Positions 1 through 6,500 of a stretch of DNA of 7,406 nucleotides are shown here, piece after piece. The translations under genes were made by a program, and so were the position numbers. Position 1 is the stretch's first letter. Each line of letters opens with the position of its first letter. The notes under the pieces are model-generated. The model was not told the DNA's origin. It saw only the letters and a program-made list of their open reading frames with translations, and made no database searches. The DNA comes from Pseudonocardiales bacterium (lineage in GTDB: Bacteria > Actinomycetota > Actinomycetes > Mycobacteriales > Jatrophihabitantaceae). The stretch is taken from positions 1 to 7,406 of the forward strand of contig JAVEEO010000319.1 of NCBI GenBank assembly GCA_030840415.1. The letters run 5' to 3'.

Positions 1-27
1 TATGTCCCCCTGCAATCCCATTTCCCT

Positions 28-32
28 AGGAG
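28..32 (+). promoter_or_regulatory. Ribosome binding site of the S8 protease gene
   Basis: AGGAG lies 5 bases before the ATG at 38. This decides the start: an in-frame ATG at position 2 would add 12 residues (MSPCNPISLGVS) ahead of a normal signal peptide and would place this Shine-Dalgarno sequence inside the gene. Only 37 bases precede the gene in the window, so its promoter is not visible. Confidence 0.8.
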
Positions 33-37
33 TTTCG

Positions 38-1405
38 ATGCACCGTAGCCTTCCCTTGGTGTGCGCTGCGGCAGTGGCTGTGTCAGCCTTTGCCGTCAGT
101 GTTCCCGGGTCCGCCGCCACGCCGCCGGCCGCCGCCACCTCGGCGACCGCGCCACAGGCCGTGGCGAATGAACTGCTGGTCGGCTATGTCAGCGGCGCGG
201 CCACCACGGCACGCGCGCGGGCTCGCGATCGGGTCGCGGCTCGCCTTGCCGAGCGCGTGGTGGCCGGCTCGGCCGCGCGTGGCGAGGTCGAACTCGTGCA
301 CCTGCCCGCCGGCTCGGATCGGTCGCGCGCGATCCAGTCGTTGAAGGCCGATCCGGCAGTGGCCTATGCCGAGCCGAACTGGGTGTACACGCACGCAGCG
401 ACCAGCACCGACCCGTACTACACCAACGGCAGCCTGTGGGGCATGTACGGCCCTAACACGACTCCGGCCAACGCCTACGGCAGCAACGCCGCGGCAGCCT
501 GGGCCGCCGGTTACACCGGATCGTCGAGCGTGTACGTCGGTGTCATCGACGAGGGCATCCAGTACACCCACCCGGACCTGGCCGGTCAGGTGGGCAACCC
601 GCTGGAGACCGCCAACGGCCTCGATGACGACGGCAACGGCTACGTCGACGACGTCTACGGCTGGGATTTCGCCAACAACGACAACACCATCTACGACGGC
701 GGCACCAAGGGCACCCTCGACGACCACGGCACCCATGTCTCGGGCACCATCGGTGCCAAGGCCAATGGCGCCGGGGTGGTCGGGGTCAACTGGAACGTCA
801 AGCTGATCAGCGGCAAGTTCCTCGGCCGCAACGGCGGCACCTCCGCCAACGCGATCAAGGCGATCGACTACTTCAACGGCCTGAAGGCGCGCGGGGTCAA
901 CATCGTGGCCCTCAACAACTCCTGGGGCGGCGGCGGGTTCTCCCAAGCCCTGATGGATGCGATCGGCCGGGCCGACAGCGCCGGCATCCTGTTCGTCGCC
1001 GCGGCCGGTAACGGCGGCAGCGACGGCGTCGGCGACAACAACGACGTGACTCCGCACTACCCGAGCACGTACTCCAACCCCAACATCGTCGCGGTCGCCG
1101 CGATCACCAGTACCGGCGGACGGGCCAGCTTCTCCAACTACGGCGCGAGCACTGTCGACATCGGCGCACCGGGCTCGGGTATCTGGTCGACCACCGCTGC
1201 CGACATCTACGAGTCCTACAGCGGGACCTCGATGGCCACCCCGCACGTCACCGGGGCTGCCGCGCTCTACGCCTCGACCCACCCGGGGGCAACGGCCGCG
1301 GCGATCAAGAATGCGTTGCTCAGCAGCGCGGTTCCGACCGCGTCGTTGGCCGGCAACACCGTGACCGGCGGCCGGCTGGATGCCTTCGCGGCGCTGTCGA
1401 AGTAG
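38..1405 (+). CDS. Secreted subtilisin-like serine protease (peptidase family S8)
   Basis: Predicted exported endopeptidase of 455 residues. Residues 1-27 form a signal peptide (basic MHR start, Ala/Val-rich core, likely cleavage after SAA at about 27). Residues about 42-120 look like an inhibitory propeptide of the I9/fervidolysin type, ending in the typical PAVAYAEPNW. The catalytic domain follows, with Asp171 in GVIDEGIQYTHPD, His230 in DDHGTHVSGT, oxyanion-hole Asn325 in AAAGNGG and nucleophile Ser398 in SGTSMATPHVTGAAAL, so the catalytic set is complete. An Asp-rich loop at 196-205 (DDDGNGYVDD) resembles a calcium-binding loop of secreted subtilases; calcium binding is inference. The protein ends soon after the catalytic domain (GGRLDAFAAL), with no anchor, sorting signal or extra domain, so it is probably released into the medium. 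The substrate is unknown. It is convergent with the ole operon, and nothing links the two functionally. Confidence 0.95.
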   Translation: MHRSLPLVCAAAVAVSAFAVSVPGSAATPPAAATSATAPQAVANELLVGYVSGAATTARARARDRVAARLAERVVAGSAARGEVELVHLPAGSDRSRAIQSLKADPAVAYAEPNWVYTHAATSTDPYYTNGSLWGMYGPNTTPANAYGSNAAAAWAAGYTGSSSVYVGVIDEGIQYTHPDLAGQVGNPLETANGLDDDGNGYVDDVYGWDFANNDNTIYDGGTKGTLDDHGTHVSGTIGAKANGAGVVGVNWNVKLISGKFLGRNGGTSANAIKAIDYFNGLKARGVNIVALNNSWGGGGFSQALMDAIGRADSAGILFVAAAGNGGSDGVGDNNDVTPHYPSTYSNPNIVAVAAITSTGGRASFSNYGASTVDIGAPGSGIWSTTAADIYESYSGTSMATPHVTGAAALYASTHPGATAAAIKNALLSSAVPTASLAGNTVTGGRLDAFAALSK

Positions 1406-1433
1406 CTGCTCCGCCAGCGGTTCCAGCAGTTTC

Positions 1434-1479
1434 CGGATGAGCGGGGGTGGTCGCGCCGCGATCGCCCCCGGCTCATCCG
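1434..1479 (+). terminator. Long hairpin, probable terminator after the protease gene
   Basis: A 46-base inverted repeat begins 29 bases after the protease stop. CGGATGAGC (1434-1442) pairs with GCTCATCCG (1471-1479). After one bulged G (1470), GGGGG (1443-1447) pairs with CCCCC (1465-1469), and the helix continues through 1448-1454/1458-1464 with two G-T wobbles to a 3-base loop. That is about 21 pairs. No T-run follows, as is common in high-GC actinobacteria, so termination is inferred from position and stability. Because it is nearly symmetric, it could also stop transcripts arriving from oleD on the other strand. The rest of the 1406-1670 gap shows only weak repeats, such as GGGATTTCCC at about 1646-1655, and no gene I can support. 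Confidence 0.6.
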
Positions 1480-1670
1480 AACCAGGTGCCCGTACCGGCC
1501 GAGCGTCGGTGCGGGCACCCGGCGCGATCCCGACCTGCTCGAAGTGCGCCAGCAACGCGCGCATCGCTGAGAGGTCGCCATCTCCGGCCGGCATTCCTGG
1601 TGATAAGCGGCCCACCATCGCGTAAGTTATCCGGACGAGAAACCGGGATTTCCCAGAAACGTTTGCGTTA

Positions 1671-2657
1671 TCAGTCCGAGATATGCCCGGACGCGGCCGC
1701 ATAATGCTCGGCCAGCCGGGAAAAGCCGTCCGCCAGGCTCACCCGGGGACGCCACCGCAGTACCTCGCGCGTGTGGCGCTGGTCGAACCAGTGCGCGGTC
1801 GCCAACTGCTCGGCCAGGAACCGGTTCAGCGGCGGGGTGCTGCGCCGGCCGAGCCCGGTCCAGACCGTCTCGATAACCGCTCCCGCGGCATTGGCCACCG
1901 GAAACGGAACCCGACCGCGCGGACCGGGCACTCCGGCGGCCCGGCAGACCCGGGACAGGATCTCGGCAACCGGGCGCGGCTCGCCGTTGGAGACCACCAG
2001 TGCCTGGCCGTGCACGTCGGGGCATCGGCGCAGCGCGGCCAGCAGGGCGTCGACGGCATTGTCGACGTAGGTGGTGTCCACCAGCGCCGCGCCCGATCCG
2101 ATCAACGGCAGCCGGCCGGTGCCGGCCCGGTGCACCACCGGCGCCACCAGTTGGGTGTCGCCGGGACCCCAGACCAGGTGCGGGCGCACCGCCAGCACCG
2201 CCAGTTCGGGGGAGTCCGCGCCGAGTGCCAGGAGCTCGGCGAGTGCCTTGGACCGCGCGTAGTGGCCCCGGGCCCGCGACGGGTCGGCGGGACCGGCGCC
2301 GGCGCCGACCAGGGCACGACCGGCATGGGCCACCGCCGGCGTCGACACGTGAACCAGCACCGGCACCCGGTTGTCGTGGCAGGCCGCGATCACCGCCCTG
2401 GTCCCGCCGACGTTGGTGCGCTCGTACTCACCCCACGGCCCGACCACGTCCACCTTGGCGGCCAGATGCAGGACGGCGTGCTGCCCGGCGGCGGCCTGCC
2501 GCACCGCCAGCGGATCGGCGACGTCTGCCAGTACCTCCCGGCATCCCAGCCCGCTCGGACGGCGCTGGAGCACCGTCAGTGCCACGCCCTCGGCCAGCAG
2601 CGCCCGCGCGGTCGCCCGGCCGAGCATGCCCCCGGCGCCGGTGAGCAGGACTCTCAC
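1671..2657 (-). CDS. oleD: OleD: NAD(P)-dependent 2-alkyl-3-ketoacid reductase of long-chain olefin synthesis
   Basis: A 328-residue short-chain dehydrogenase/reductase of the extended, 3-beta-hydroxysteroid-dehydrogenase-like type. In the Ole pathway OleD reduces the ketone of the 2-alkyl-3-ketoacid made by OleA to a 2-alkyl-3-hydroxyacid. The Rossmann nucleotide-binding motif is at the very N-terminus (TGAGGMLG, residues 6-13), followed by VLHLAA (62-67), Ser105 in HVSTPAV, and the catalytic Tyr133/Lys137 pair in HYARSK. RPHLVWGPGD (158-167) is the usual substrate-side segment of this family. The start is the GTG at 2657, which overlaps the oleBC stop as GTGA. It places the first beta strand (MRVLLTGAGG) at residue 1, and a weak AGG lies 6 bases upstream. 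A longer open frame continues upstream but runs across oleBC and is a high-GC shadow. The TGA stop is followed directly by an in-frame TAA. It is the last gene of the operon and probably translationally coupled to oleBC. Confidence 0.92.
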   Translation of the reverse strand: MRVLLTGAGGMLGRATARALLAEGVALTVLQRRPSGLGCREVLADVADPLAVRQAAAGQHAVLHLAAKVDVVGPWGEYERTNVGGTRAVIAACHDNRVPVLVHVSTPAVAHAGRALVGAGAGPADPSRARGHYARSKALAELLALGADSPELAVLAVRPHLVWGPGDTQLVAPVVHRAGTGRLPLIGSGAALVDTTYVDNAVDALLAALRRCPDVHGQALVVSNGEPRPVAEILSRVCRAAGVPGPRGRVPFPVANAAGAVIETVWTGLGRRSTPPLNRFLAEQLATAHWFDQRHTREVLRWRPRVSLADGFSRLAEHYAAASGHISD

Positions 2658-5320
2658 GCCCGGCCTGCCAGCACCTTCTCGGCCCAGCTCGCGACCGCGC
2701 TCCGATCGACCTTGGCGGCGTGCCGGATGTCGACCGGCAGCGCGGCGGCCACCAGCACCGCCGCCACCGGAACGTCCACCGCGGCCCGGACGGCATCGGC
2801 CAGCTCGATCCCGGCAACCACGGCGCGCCGCCGGCTCAGAGGGCGGCTGGGCACCGGAAGGCGCCCCAGTACCGCGAGCCGGCCCGGTATCGAACCCGCT
2901 CCACGCCGCGACCGCGCCGGCACCACCACGGCGACGATCTGCTGCGTTCCGGCCGGCCCGACGCCCACCACGGCCGCTGCCGCGATGCCGTCCACCCCGG
3001 TGATCCGCTGCTCCAGCCCGACCGGGGTGACCAGGCCGCCGGCGGCGGTGATCAGGTGCTGGCGACGGCCCTGCACCCACAGCCGGCCGTCGGCGTCCAG
3101 CTGCCCGACGTCGCCGGTGCGGTGCCAACCGGCATCGCGCGAGCTGGCCCGCTCGGTCGCCCACAGCGCGTCGTAGCGGTGCTTGGCATGCTCGGCCCGC
3201 ACGCAGATCTCGCCGACGACGCCCGGTTCGGCGCTGCGCTTGCCGACGTCCTGCCCGAGCTCGTCCAGCGCGGCGATCTCGATTTCGACGCCGGCCACCG
3301 GTCGCCCGACGCAGACGCCGTCGCCGGTCCCGGCCCGCTCCAGCTCGGGCAGCGAGACGTCGGTGACCGGCAGCACCTCGGTCATTCCATAGGGCGTGTG
3401 CAACTCGGCGGCCGGCAGCAGCGCGGCCAGCTGCCGCAGCAGCGGCAGGGCGACCGGAGCGCCGGCCGACATCAGCAGCCGGACCCGGCCCAACGCCGAG
3501 CGCTGGCCGGGACGCAGCGAGCCGGCGGTGCCGGCCACGGTGCGCAGCGCGGCCGGCGAGGCGAACACCACGCTCGCGTCGATCGCCAGCACCGCGTCGG
3601 CCAGCGCCGCGGCGGTCAGGGTGGCCGGCCGGGTGACGTCGATCGCCGGGACCGCCGACCCGACGCCCAGCGCGGGTCCGAGCAGCGCGAACGGCGCGAA
3701 GCCGGCGACGATCCGGTCGCCTTCGGTCAGCCGGTAGACCTCGCGCACCACGCGCAGCTGGGCCTGGACCTGGTGGTGCAGGTAGAACACCCCCTTGGCG
3801 GGGCCGGTGGCTCCGGAGGTGAACACCACCGCCGCCGGGTCGGCACCTGCCACCACGGGCAGCGGCCGGGTGCCGACCACCCTGGTGCCGGCTGCCGGCA
3901 GCTCGACGAGCCCGCCCAGGCCGCCCAGCGCGAGACGGTGCGCGCCGGTCGCGGGACCGGCCAACCAGCGCCGTCCGGGCAGCCGCATGGCCGCGGCGGC
4001 GGCCAGGCCCTGGGCGGAGCCGATCACATGGTCCAGCGCCGCGCCGCGCAACGCGCGTCCCATACCGCGCAGGCCCAGTCCCTTGTCGGCCACCACGACC
4101 ACCGCGCCGGCCCGCCAGCCGGCGTACAGGGCGACGGTCAGCTCGATCGAGGGCGGCACCAGCAGCGCCACTCGCTGGCCGGGTGCCACCCCGCCGGCGA
4201 CCAGTGCCGCCGCGGTGTCGCGGACCCGCCGGTCCAGCTCGGCCCAGCTGATCCCGGCTCCGCCCACCTCGGCGATCGCCGTCTGGTCCGGAGTGCTCGC
4301 GGCCCGCTCGACCAGCCGCTGCCATACCGGCGCCGACTCGGTTCGAGGAACCGGCGGCGGCTGGTCCGCCAGGCCAGCGATGTCCAGTGCGCCCAGCCAG
4401 TCGGCGACGTCCTCGGCGTAGCGGGAAGCATCCTCGGGCAGCAGGTGCGAGGCGGCAGGGTAGCGGTGCAGGTCGGCCAGCGGCAGCCGCGTCCGCAGGT
4501 CACGCAGGTACTGCTCGCCGAACACCGGGTCGCGCGGTCCCCACAGCAGCAGCGCGGGCACCTGCCAGCCGGCGATGCCGGTGCTGATGGCCTGGAGGGC
4601 CGGATGGCTGGGGTGGTCGGCGACGAACGGGATGTCGGCGACGAATTCCCCGATGGCCCGGCGGCGGGCAGCTCCGGCGTACGGCGCCGCGAAGGCGGCC
4701 CGCACCCCACGGTGCAGCGGCGGCCAGGACAGCGCCGTGGCCCCGCGCAGGAACACCGGCGTCCGGACGCACACCAGCTCGCGGACGCCGGGCAGGTGAG
4801 CCAGCCGGATCAGGGCCGGCGGCCTGGAATCGGCCGGCTGGTGCACCGCGGTATTGGTCAGCACGATGCCCCGGACCTGCTCGCGATGCTCCAGCGCCCA
4901 GCCGAGGCTGATGATGCCGCCCCAGTCGTGGGCCAGCGTCACGACCGGTCCGGTGATCCGCAGTGCCGCGGTCAGCTCGCCCAGTTGCCGGACCCGGTCG
5001 GCCAGTGCGCTCGGGGCGTCGAGCCGCTCGGAGTAGCCCATCCCCAACTGGTCGGGCGCCACCACCCGCCAGCCCGCCGGTGCCGCGGGCAACATCCGCC
5101 GCCACAGGTAGGACCAGGTCGGGTTGCCGTGCAGGCACAGCAGCGTCGGCTGGCCCGGGCTCGCCTCCGGCGCCGAGTCCAGCACGTGCCAGCGACGCGG
5201 CCTGCCGTCGGCGCCGGGGACCTCGACGATCCGGGACCAGGCCGGATCCAGTCCCGGCAGCGGAGGCGGCAGCTGCGCCTGGCCGGTTCGTGCGGTACTC
5301 ACCCACTCGGGACTCACCAT
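2654..5320 (-). CDS. oleBC: OleBC fusion: beta-lactone decarboxylase plus ATP-dependent beta-lactone synthetase
   Basis: An 888-residue two-enzyme fusion. Residues about 25-312 are an alpha/beta hydrolase of the haloalkane-dehalogenase-like OleB type: HGNPTWSYLW (64-73) at the oxyanion hole, nucleophile Asp132 in AHDWGG, acid candidate Asp264 in LLWGPRDPVFG, and His292 in ASHLLPED. OleB decarboxylates the beta-lactone to a cis-olefin. A Pro-rich linker (about 313-330) leads to an AMP-forming synthetase of the OleC type: P-loop TSGATGPAKG (501-510), HTPYGMTEVLPV (641-652), HRTGD (733-737), and the C-terminal catalytic Lys870 in HAAKVDR. OleC activates the beta-hydroxyacid with ATP and closes the beta-lactone. 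Both halves look complete. Fused OleBC is the known arrangement in several actinobacteria; separate OleB and OleC occur in Gram-negatives. The start is uncertain. ATG at 5320 has GGTGAG 6 bases upstream; an in-frame GTG at 5302 would remove six residues. Both lie inside a small repeat. Confidence 0.94.
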   Translation of the reverse strand: MVSPEWVSTARTGQAQLPPPLPGLDPAWSRIVEVPGADGRPRRWHVLDSAPEASPGQPTLLCLHGNPTWSYLWRRMLPAAPAGWRVVAPDQLGMGYSERLDAPSALADRVRQLGELTAALRITGPVVTLAHDWGGIISLGWALEHREQVRGIVLTNTAVHQPADSRPPALIRLAHLPGVRELVCVRTPVFLRGATALSWPPLHRGVRAAFAAPYAGAARRRAIGEFVADIPFVADHPSHPALQAISTGIAGWQVPALLLWGPRDPVFGEQYLRDLRTRLPLADLHRYPAASHLLPEDASRYAEDVADWLGALDIAGLADQPPPVPRTESAPVWQRLVERAASTPDQTAIAEVGGAGISWAELDRRVRDTAAALVAGGVAPGQRVALLVPPSIELTVALYAGWRAGAVVVVADKGLGLRGMGRALRGAALDHVIGSAQGLAAAAAMRLPGRRWLAGPATGAHRLALGGLGGLVELPAAGTRVVGTRPLPVVAGADPAAVVFTSGATGPAKGVFYLHHQVQAQLRVVREVYRLTEGDRIVAGFAPFALLGPALGVGSAVPAIDVTRPATLTAAALADAVLAIDASVVFASPAALRTVAGTAGSLRPGQRSALGRVRLLMSAGAPVALPLLRQLAALLPAAELHTPYGMTEVLPVTDVSLPELERAGTGDGVCVGRPVAGVEIEIAALDELGQDVGKRSAEPGVVGEICVRAEHAKHRYDALWATERASSRDAGWHRTGDVGQLDADGRLWVQGRRQHLITAAGGLVTPVGLEQRITGVDGIAAAAVVGVGPAGTQQIVAVVVPARSRRGAGSIPGRLAVLGRLPVPSRPLSRRRAVVAGIELADAVRAAVDVPVAAVLVAAALPVDIRHAAKVDRSAVASWAEKVLAGRA

Positions 5321-5333
5321 TGGGTACTCACCA
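5291..5333 (-). repeat. Three-copy 14-15-base tandem repeat across the oleA/oleBC junction
   Basis: Read on the minus strand, three consecutive units are present: TGGTGAGTACCCAA (5333-5320), TGGTGAGTCCCGAG (5319-5306) and TGGGTGAGTACCGCA (5305-5291). Units 1 and 2 match at 11 of 14 positions. Unit 3 matches unit 1 over TGG-TGAGTACC except for one extra G. Unit 1 contains the last codon and stop of oleA (TGG TGA). The ATG of oleBC spans the end of unit 1 and start of unit 2, and the alternative GTG start is in unit 3. Each unit carries GGTGAG, a weak Shine-Dalgarno-like sequence. Confidence 0.7.
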
Positions 5334-6353
5334 TTCGAGTTCGAGGCAGCAGGCGTTCAGCCCCGAGCCGACCCCCATCAGCAGCACCCGGTCACCCCGG
5401 GTGAGCGAATCCACCTGGGTGGCCAGGGTGAACGGCACCGAGGCGGGACCGATGTTGCCGTGCGTCGGGAAGGTCCGCGGTACCCGGCCGCGGTCGATGC
5501 CCAGCGCGGCGCAGATCGCGTCGGTGTGCACCTGCGAGACCTGGTGAATGACGTAGCGGTCGGCCCCATCGGCCCAGTCGAACTCCTGCCGGGCGTCCTG
5601 CCACAGGCCGGTGCAGAGCTCCAGGCCGTGCTTGAGCAGGTTCTTGCTGTCGGTTCGCATCAGCTCGACGTCGCCGACGCACAGTTCGTGATGCGCGGTC
5701 GCCGACCGGGTGGCGCCGCCGATCAGCCGGTGACCCTGCGGGTTGGCATCGGCGCGTCCCAGCAGCATCGCCACCGCGCCCGAGCCGAGGGTAAGCGTCG
5801 CGAACTCCGCGATGACGTCCTTGGAGGTGGTGGACTCCTCGGCCAGCCTGCGCAGCGCCGCCTGGTGCGCCGGCCGGGCGTCCTCGCCGTCGACGACCAG
5901 GGCGTATTCCACCTGGCCGGAGTCGATCATGCCGGCGGCCAGTTGCATGCCGTTGAGAAAGCCCAGGCAGGCATTGGTGACATCGAAGCCCTGGCAGGAA
6001 CTGGGCAACCCGATCGCGTCGTGCACGGACGCGGCGGTCGCCGGCTCCAGGTGTGCCCGGCTGACCGAGGTGTTGACCAGCAGGCCGATGTCGCCGATGC
6101 TGACGCCGGATTCGGCGATGGCCTTGCCACCCGCCATCGCCGCGCCGTCGGCGAAGGTGGTGCCCTCGGCCCACCACCGGCGGGTCCGGATGCCGGCCAG
6201 CCGCTCGATCAGCCCCGGCCGCAGGCCGACCCGGGCATAGGTATCGGTGAGCCGGGCGTCGAGTTCGTCGGAGGTCACCACCACCGGCGCCTCGATCGAG
6301 GCGACGGCCAGCATGGCCGTGTTGCGGAACCGGAAGTGCGAGTTGCCCGGCAT
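5328..6353 (-). CDS. oleA: OleA: acyl-CoA head-to-head condensing enzyme (thiolase fold, KAS III-like)
   Basis: A 341-residue thiolase-superfamily condensing enzyme, first step of long-chain olefin synthesis: a non-decarboxylative Claisen condensation of two acyl-CoAs to a 2-alkyl-3-ketoacid. The nucleophile is Cys129 in DVTNACLGFLNGM. The other active-site residues are His270 in VIHQVSQVHTD and Asn300 in FPTHGNIGPASVP. Glu103 in RAHLEP stands 26 residues before the Cys, the same spacing as Glu117/Cys143 of Xanthomonas OleA, and this Glu distinguishes OleA from ordinary FabH (family comparison from memory). GVGSGLNA (327-334) is the usual C-terminal glycine loop. The ATG at 6353 is supported by a ribosome binding site and gives the expected N-terminus (FRFRNTAMLAVASIEAP, VGLRPGLIERLAGI). 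It is the first gene of the operon, with 7 bases to the oleBC ATG. A FabH-like role in fatty-acid initiation is unlikely given the neighbours. Confidence 0.94.
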   Translation of the reverse strand: MPGNSHFRFRNTAMLAVASIEAPVVVTSDELDARLTDTYARVGLRPGLIERLAGIRTRRWWAEGTTFADGAAMAGGKAIAESGVSIGDIGLLVNTSVSRAHLEPATAASVHDAIGLPSSCQGFDVTNACLGFLNGMQLAAGMIDSGQVEYALVVDGEDARPAHQAALRRLAEESTTSKDVIAEFATLTLGSGAVAMLLGRADANPQGHRLIGGATRSATAHHELCVGDVELMRTDSKNLLKHGLELCTGLWQDARQEFDWADGADRYVIHQVSQVHTDAICAALGIDRGRVPRTFPTHGNIGPASVPFTLATQVDSLTRGDRVLLMGVGSGLNACCLELEW

Positions 6354-6356
6354 GTC

Positions 6357-6364
6357 CCACCTTT
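6357..6364 (-). promoter_or_regulatory. Ribosome binding site of oleA
   Basis: AAAGGTGG on the minus strand ends 3 bases before the oleA ATG at 6353. Spacing from the AAAGG core to the ATG is about 6 bases. It supports this start over the internal Met14. Confidence 0.6.
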
Positions 6365-6374
6365 ACGCATAGCG

Positions 6375-6434
6375 ACACCGGGTGTGCTGCTACGCAGCCC
6401 GCGTCGGGGTACCCCGCTGCGGCGTCTTCGCAGC
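6375..6434 (-). promoter_or_regulatory. Cluster of inverted repeats in the oleA upstream region
   Basis: Four inverted repeats lie within 60 bases: ACACC-g-GGTGT (6375-6385), GCTGC-tac-GCAGC (6386-6398), the perfect palindrome CGGGGTACCCCG (6405-6416) and GCTGCG-7-CGCAGC (6416-6434). CGCAGC at 6393-6398 could also pair with GCTGCG at 6416-6421, so some pairings exclude each other. The position between the SRPBCC gene and oleA suggests operators or a folded 5' leader controlling the ole operon. I see no convincing -35/-10 pair, so the transcription start and the nature of the element are unresolved. Confidence 0.4.
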
Positions 6435-6475
6435 TGACTCTCCTTCAGTGTGCCATCGCGGTGGTAGCCGATCCG

Positions 6476-6490
6476 CCGGTCCGGGACCGG
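6476..6490 (-). terminator. Hairpin after the SRPBCC gene, possible terminator
   Basis: CCGGTCC-g-GGACCGG is a near-perfect palindrome 10 bases beyond the stop of the SRPBCC gene in its reading direction. Six to seven G/C-rich pairs would form, but no T-run follows and the loop is very tight. It may end the SRPBCC transcript, which would make oleA the first gene of its own transcript. It could also be a protein-binding site or chance in such GC-rich DNA. Confidence 0.35.
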
Positions 6491-6500
6491 CAGCCGGCGC

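Noticed and set aside
83..1702. A 539-residue open frame on the minus strand across the protease gene, including the 1406-1670 gap
   Set aside because: It overlies a protease with complete catalytic motifs. The translation is Arg/Gly/Val-rich without recognisable domains, no ribosome binding site precedes its start, and it reads through both the 46-base hairpin and the end of oleD. The piece over about 1400-1600 looks slightly more protein-like but matches nothing I know, so I did not call a relic gene.
1671..4325. Extension of oleD upstream as one 884-residue protein
   Set aside because: The part before the GTG at 2657 is a frame-shifted shadow of the OleC domain; the Rossmann strand begins exactly at that GTG.
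2654..5320. The N-terminal domain as a true haloalkane dehalogenase, or the gene pair as a beta-lactone natural-product pathway
   Set aside because: Fusion to an OleC-type synthetase and the presence of oleA and oleD fit olefin synthesis. A decarboxylating OleB would consume the lactone, and no tailoring, transport or resistance genes are present.
2720..5404. An 894-residue plus-strand open frame opposite oleBC
   Set aside because: It is antisense to a gene with clear OleB and OleC motifs. Its Gln/Arg/Gly/His-rich translation has no domain and is a high-GC shadow.
5328..6353. oleA read as FabH (beta-ketoacyl-ACP synthase III)
   Set aside because: It has the Cys-His-Asn set of both families, but Glu103 at the OleA spacing, the RPGLIERLAGI segment and the oleBC-oleD neighbours favour OleA.
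5124..6437. A 437-residue plus-strand open frame opposite oleA
   Set aside because: It is antisense to oleA, with Gly/Arg/Gln-rich composition and no motif.
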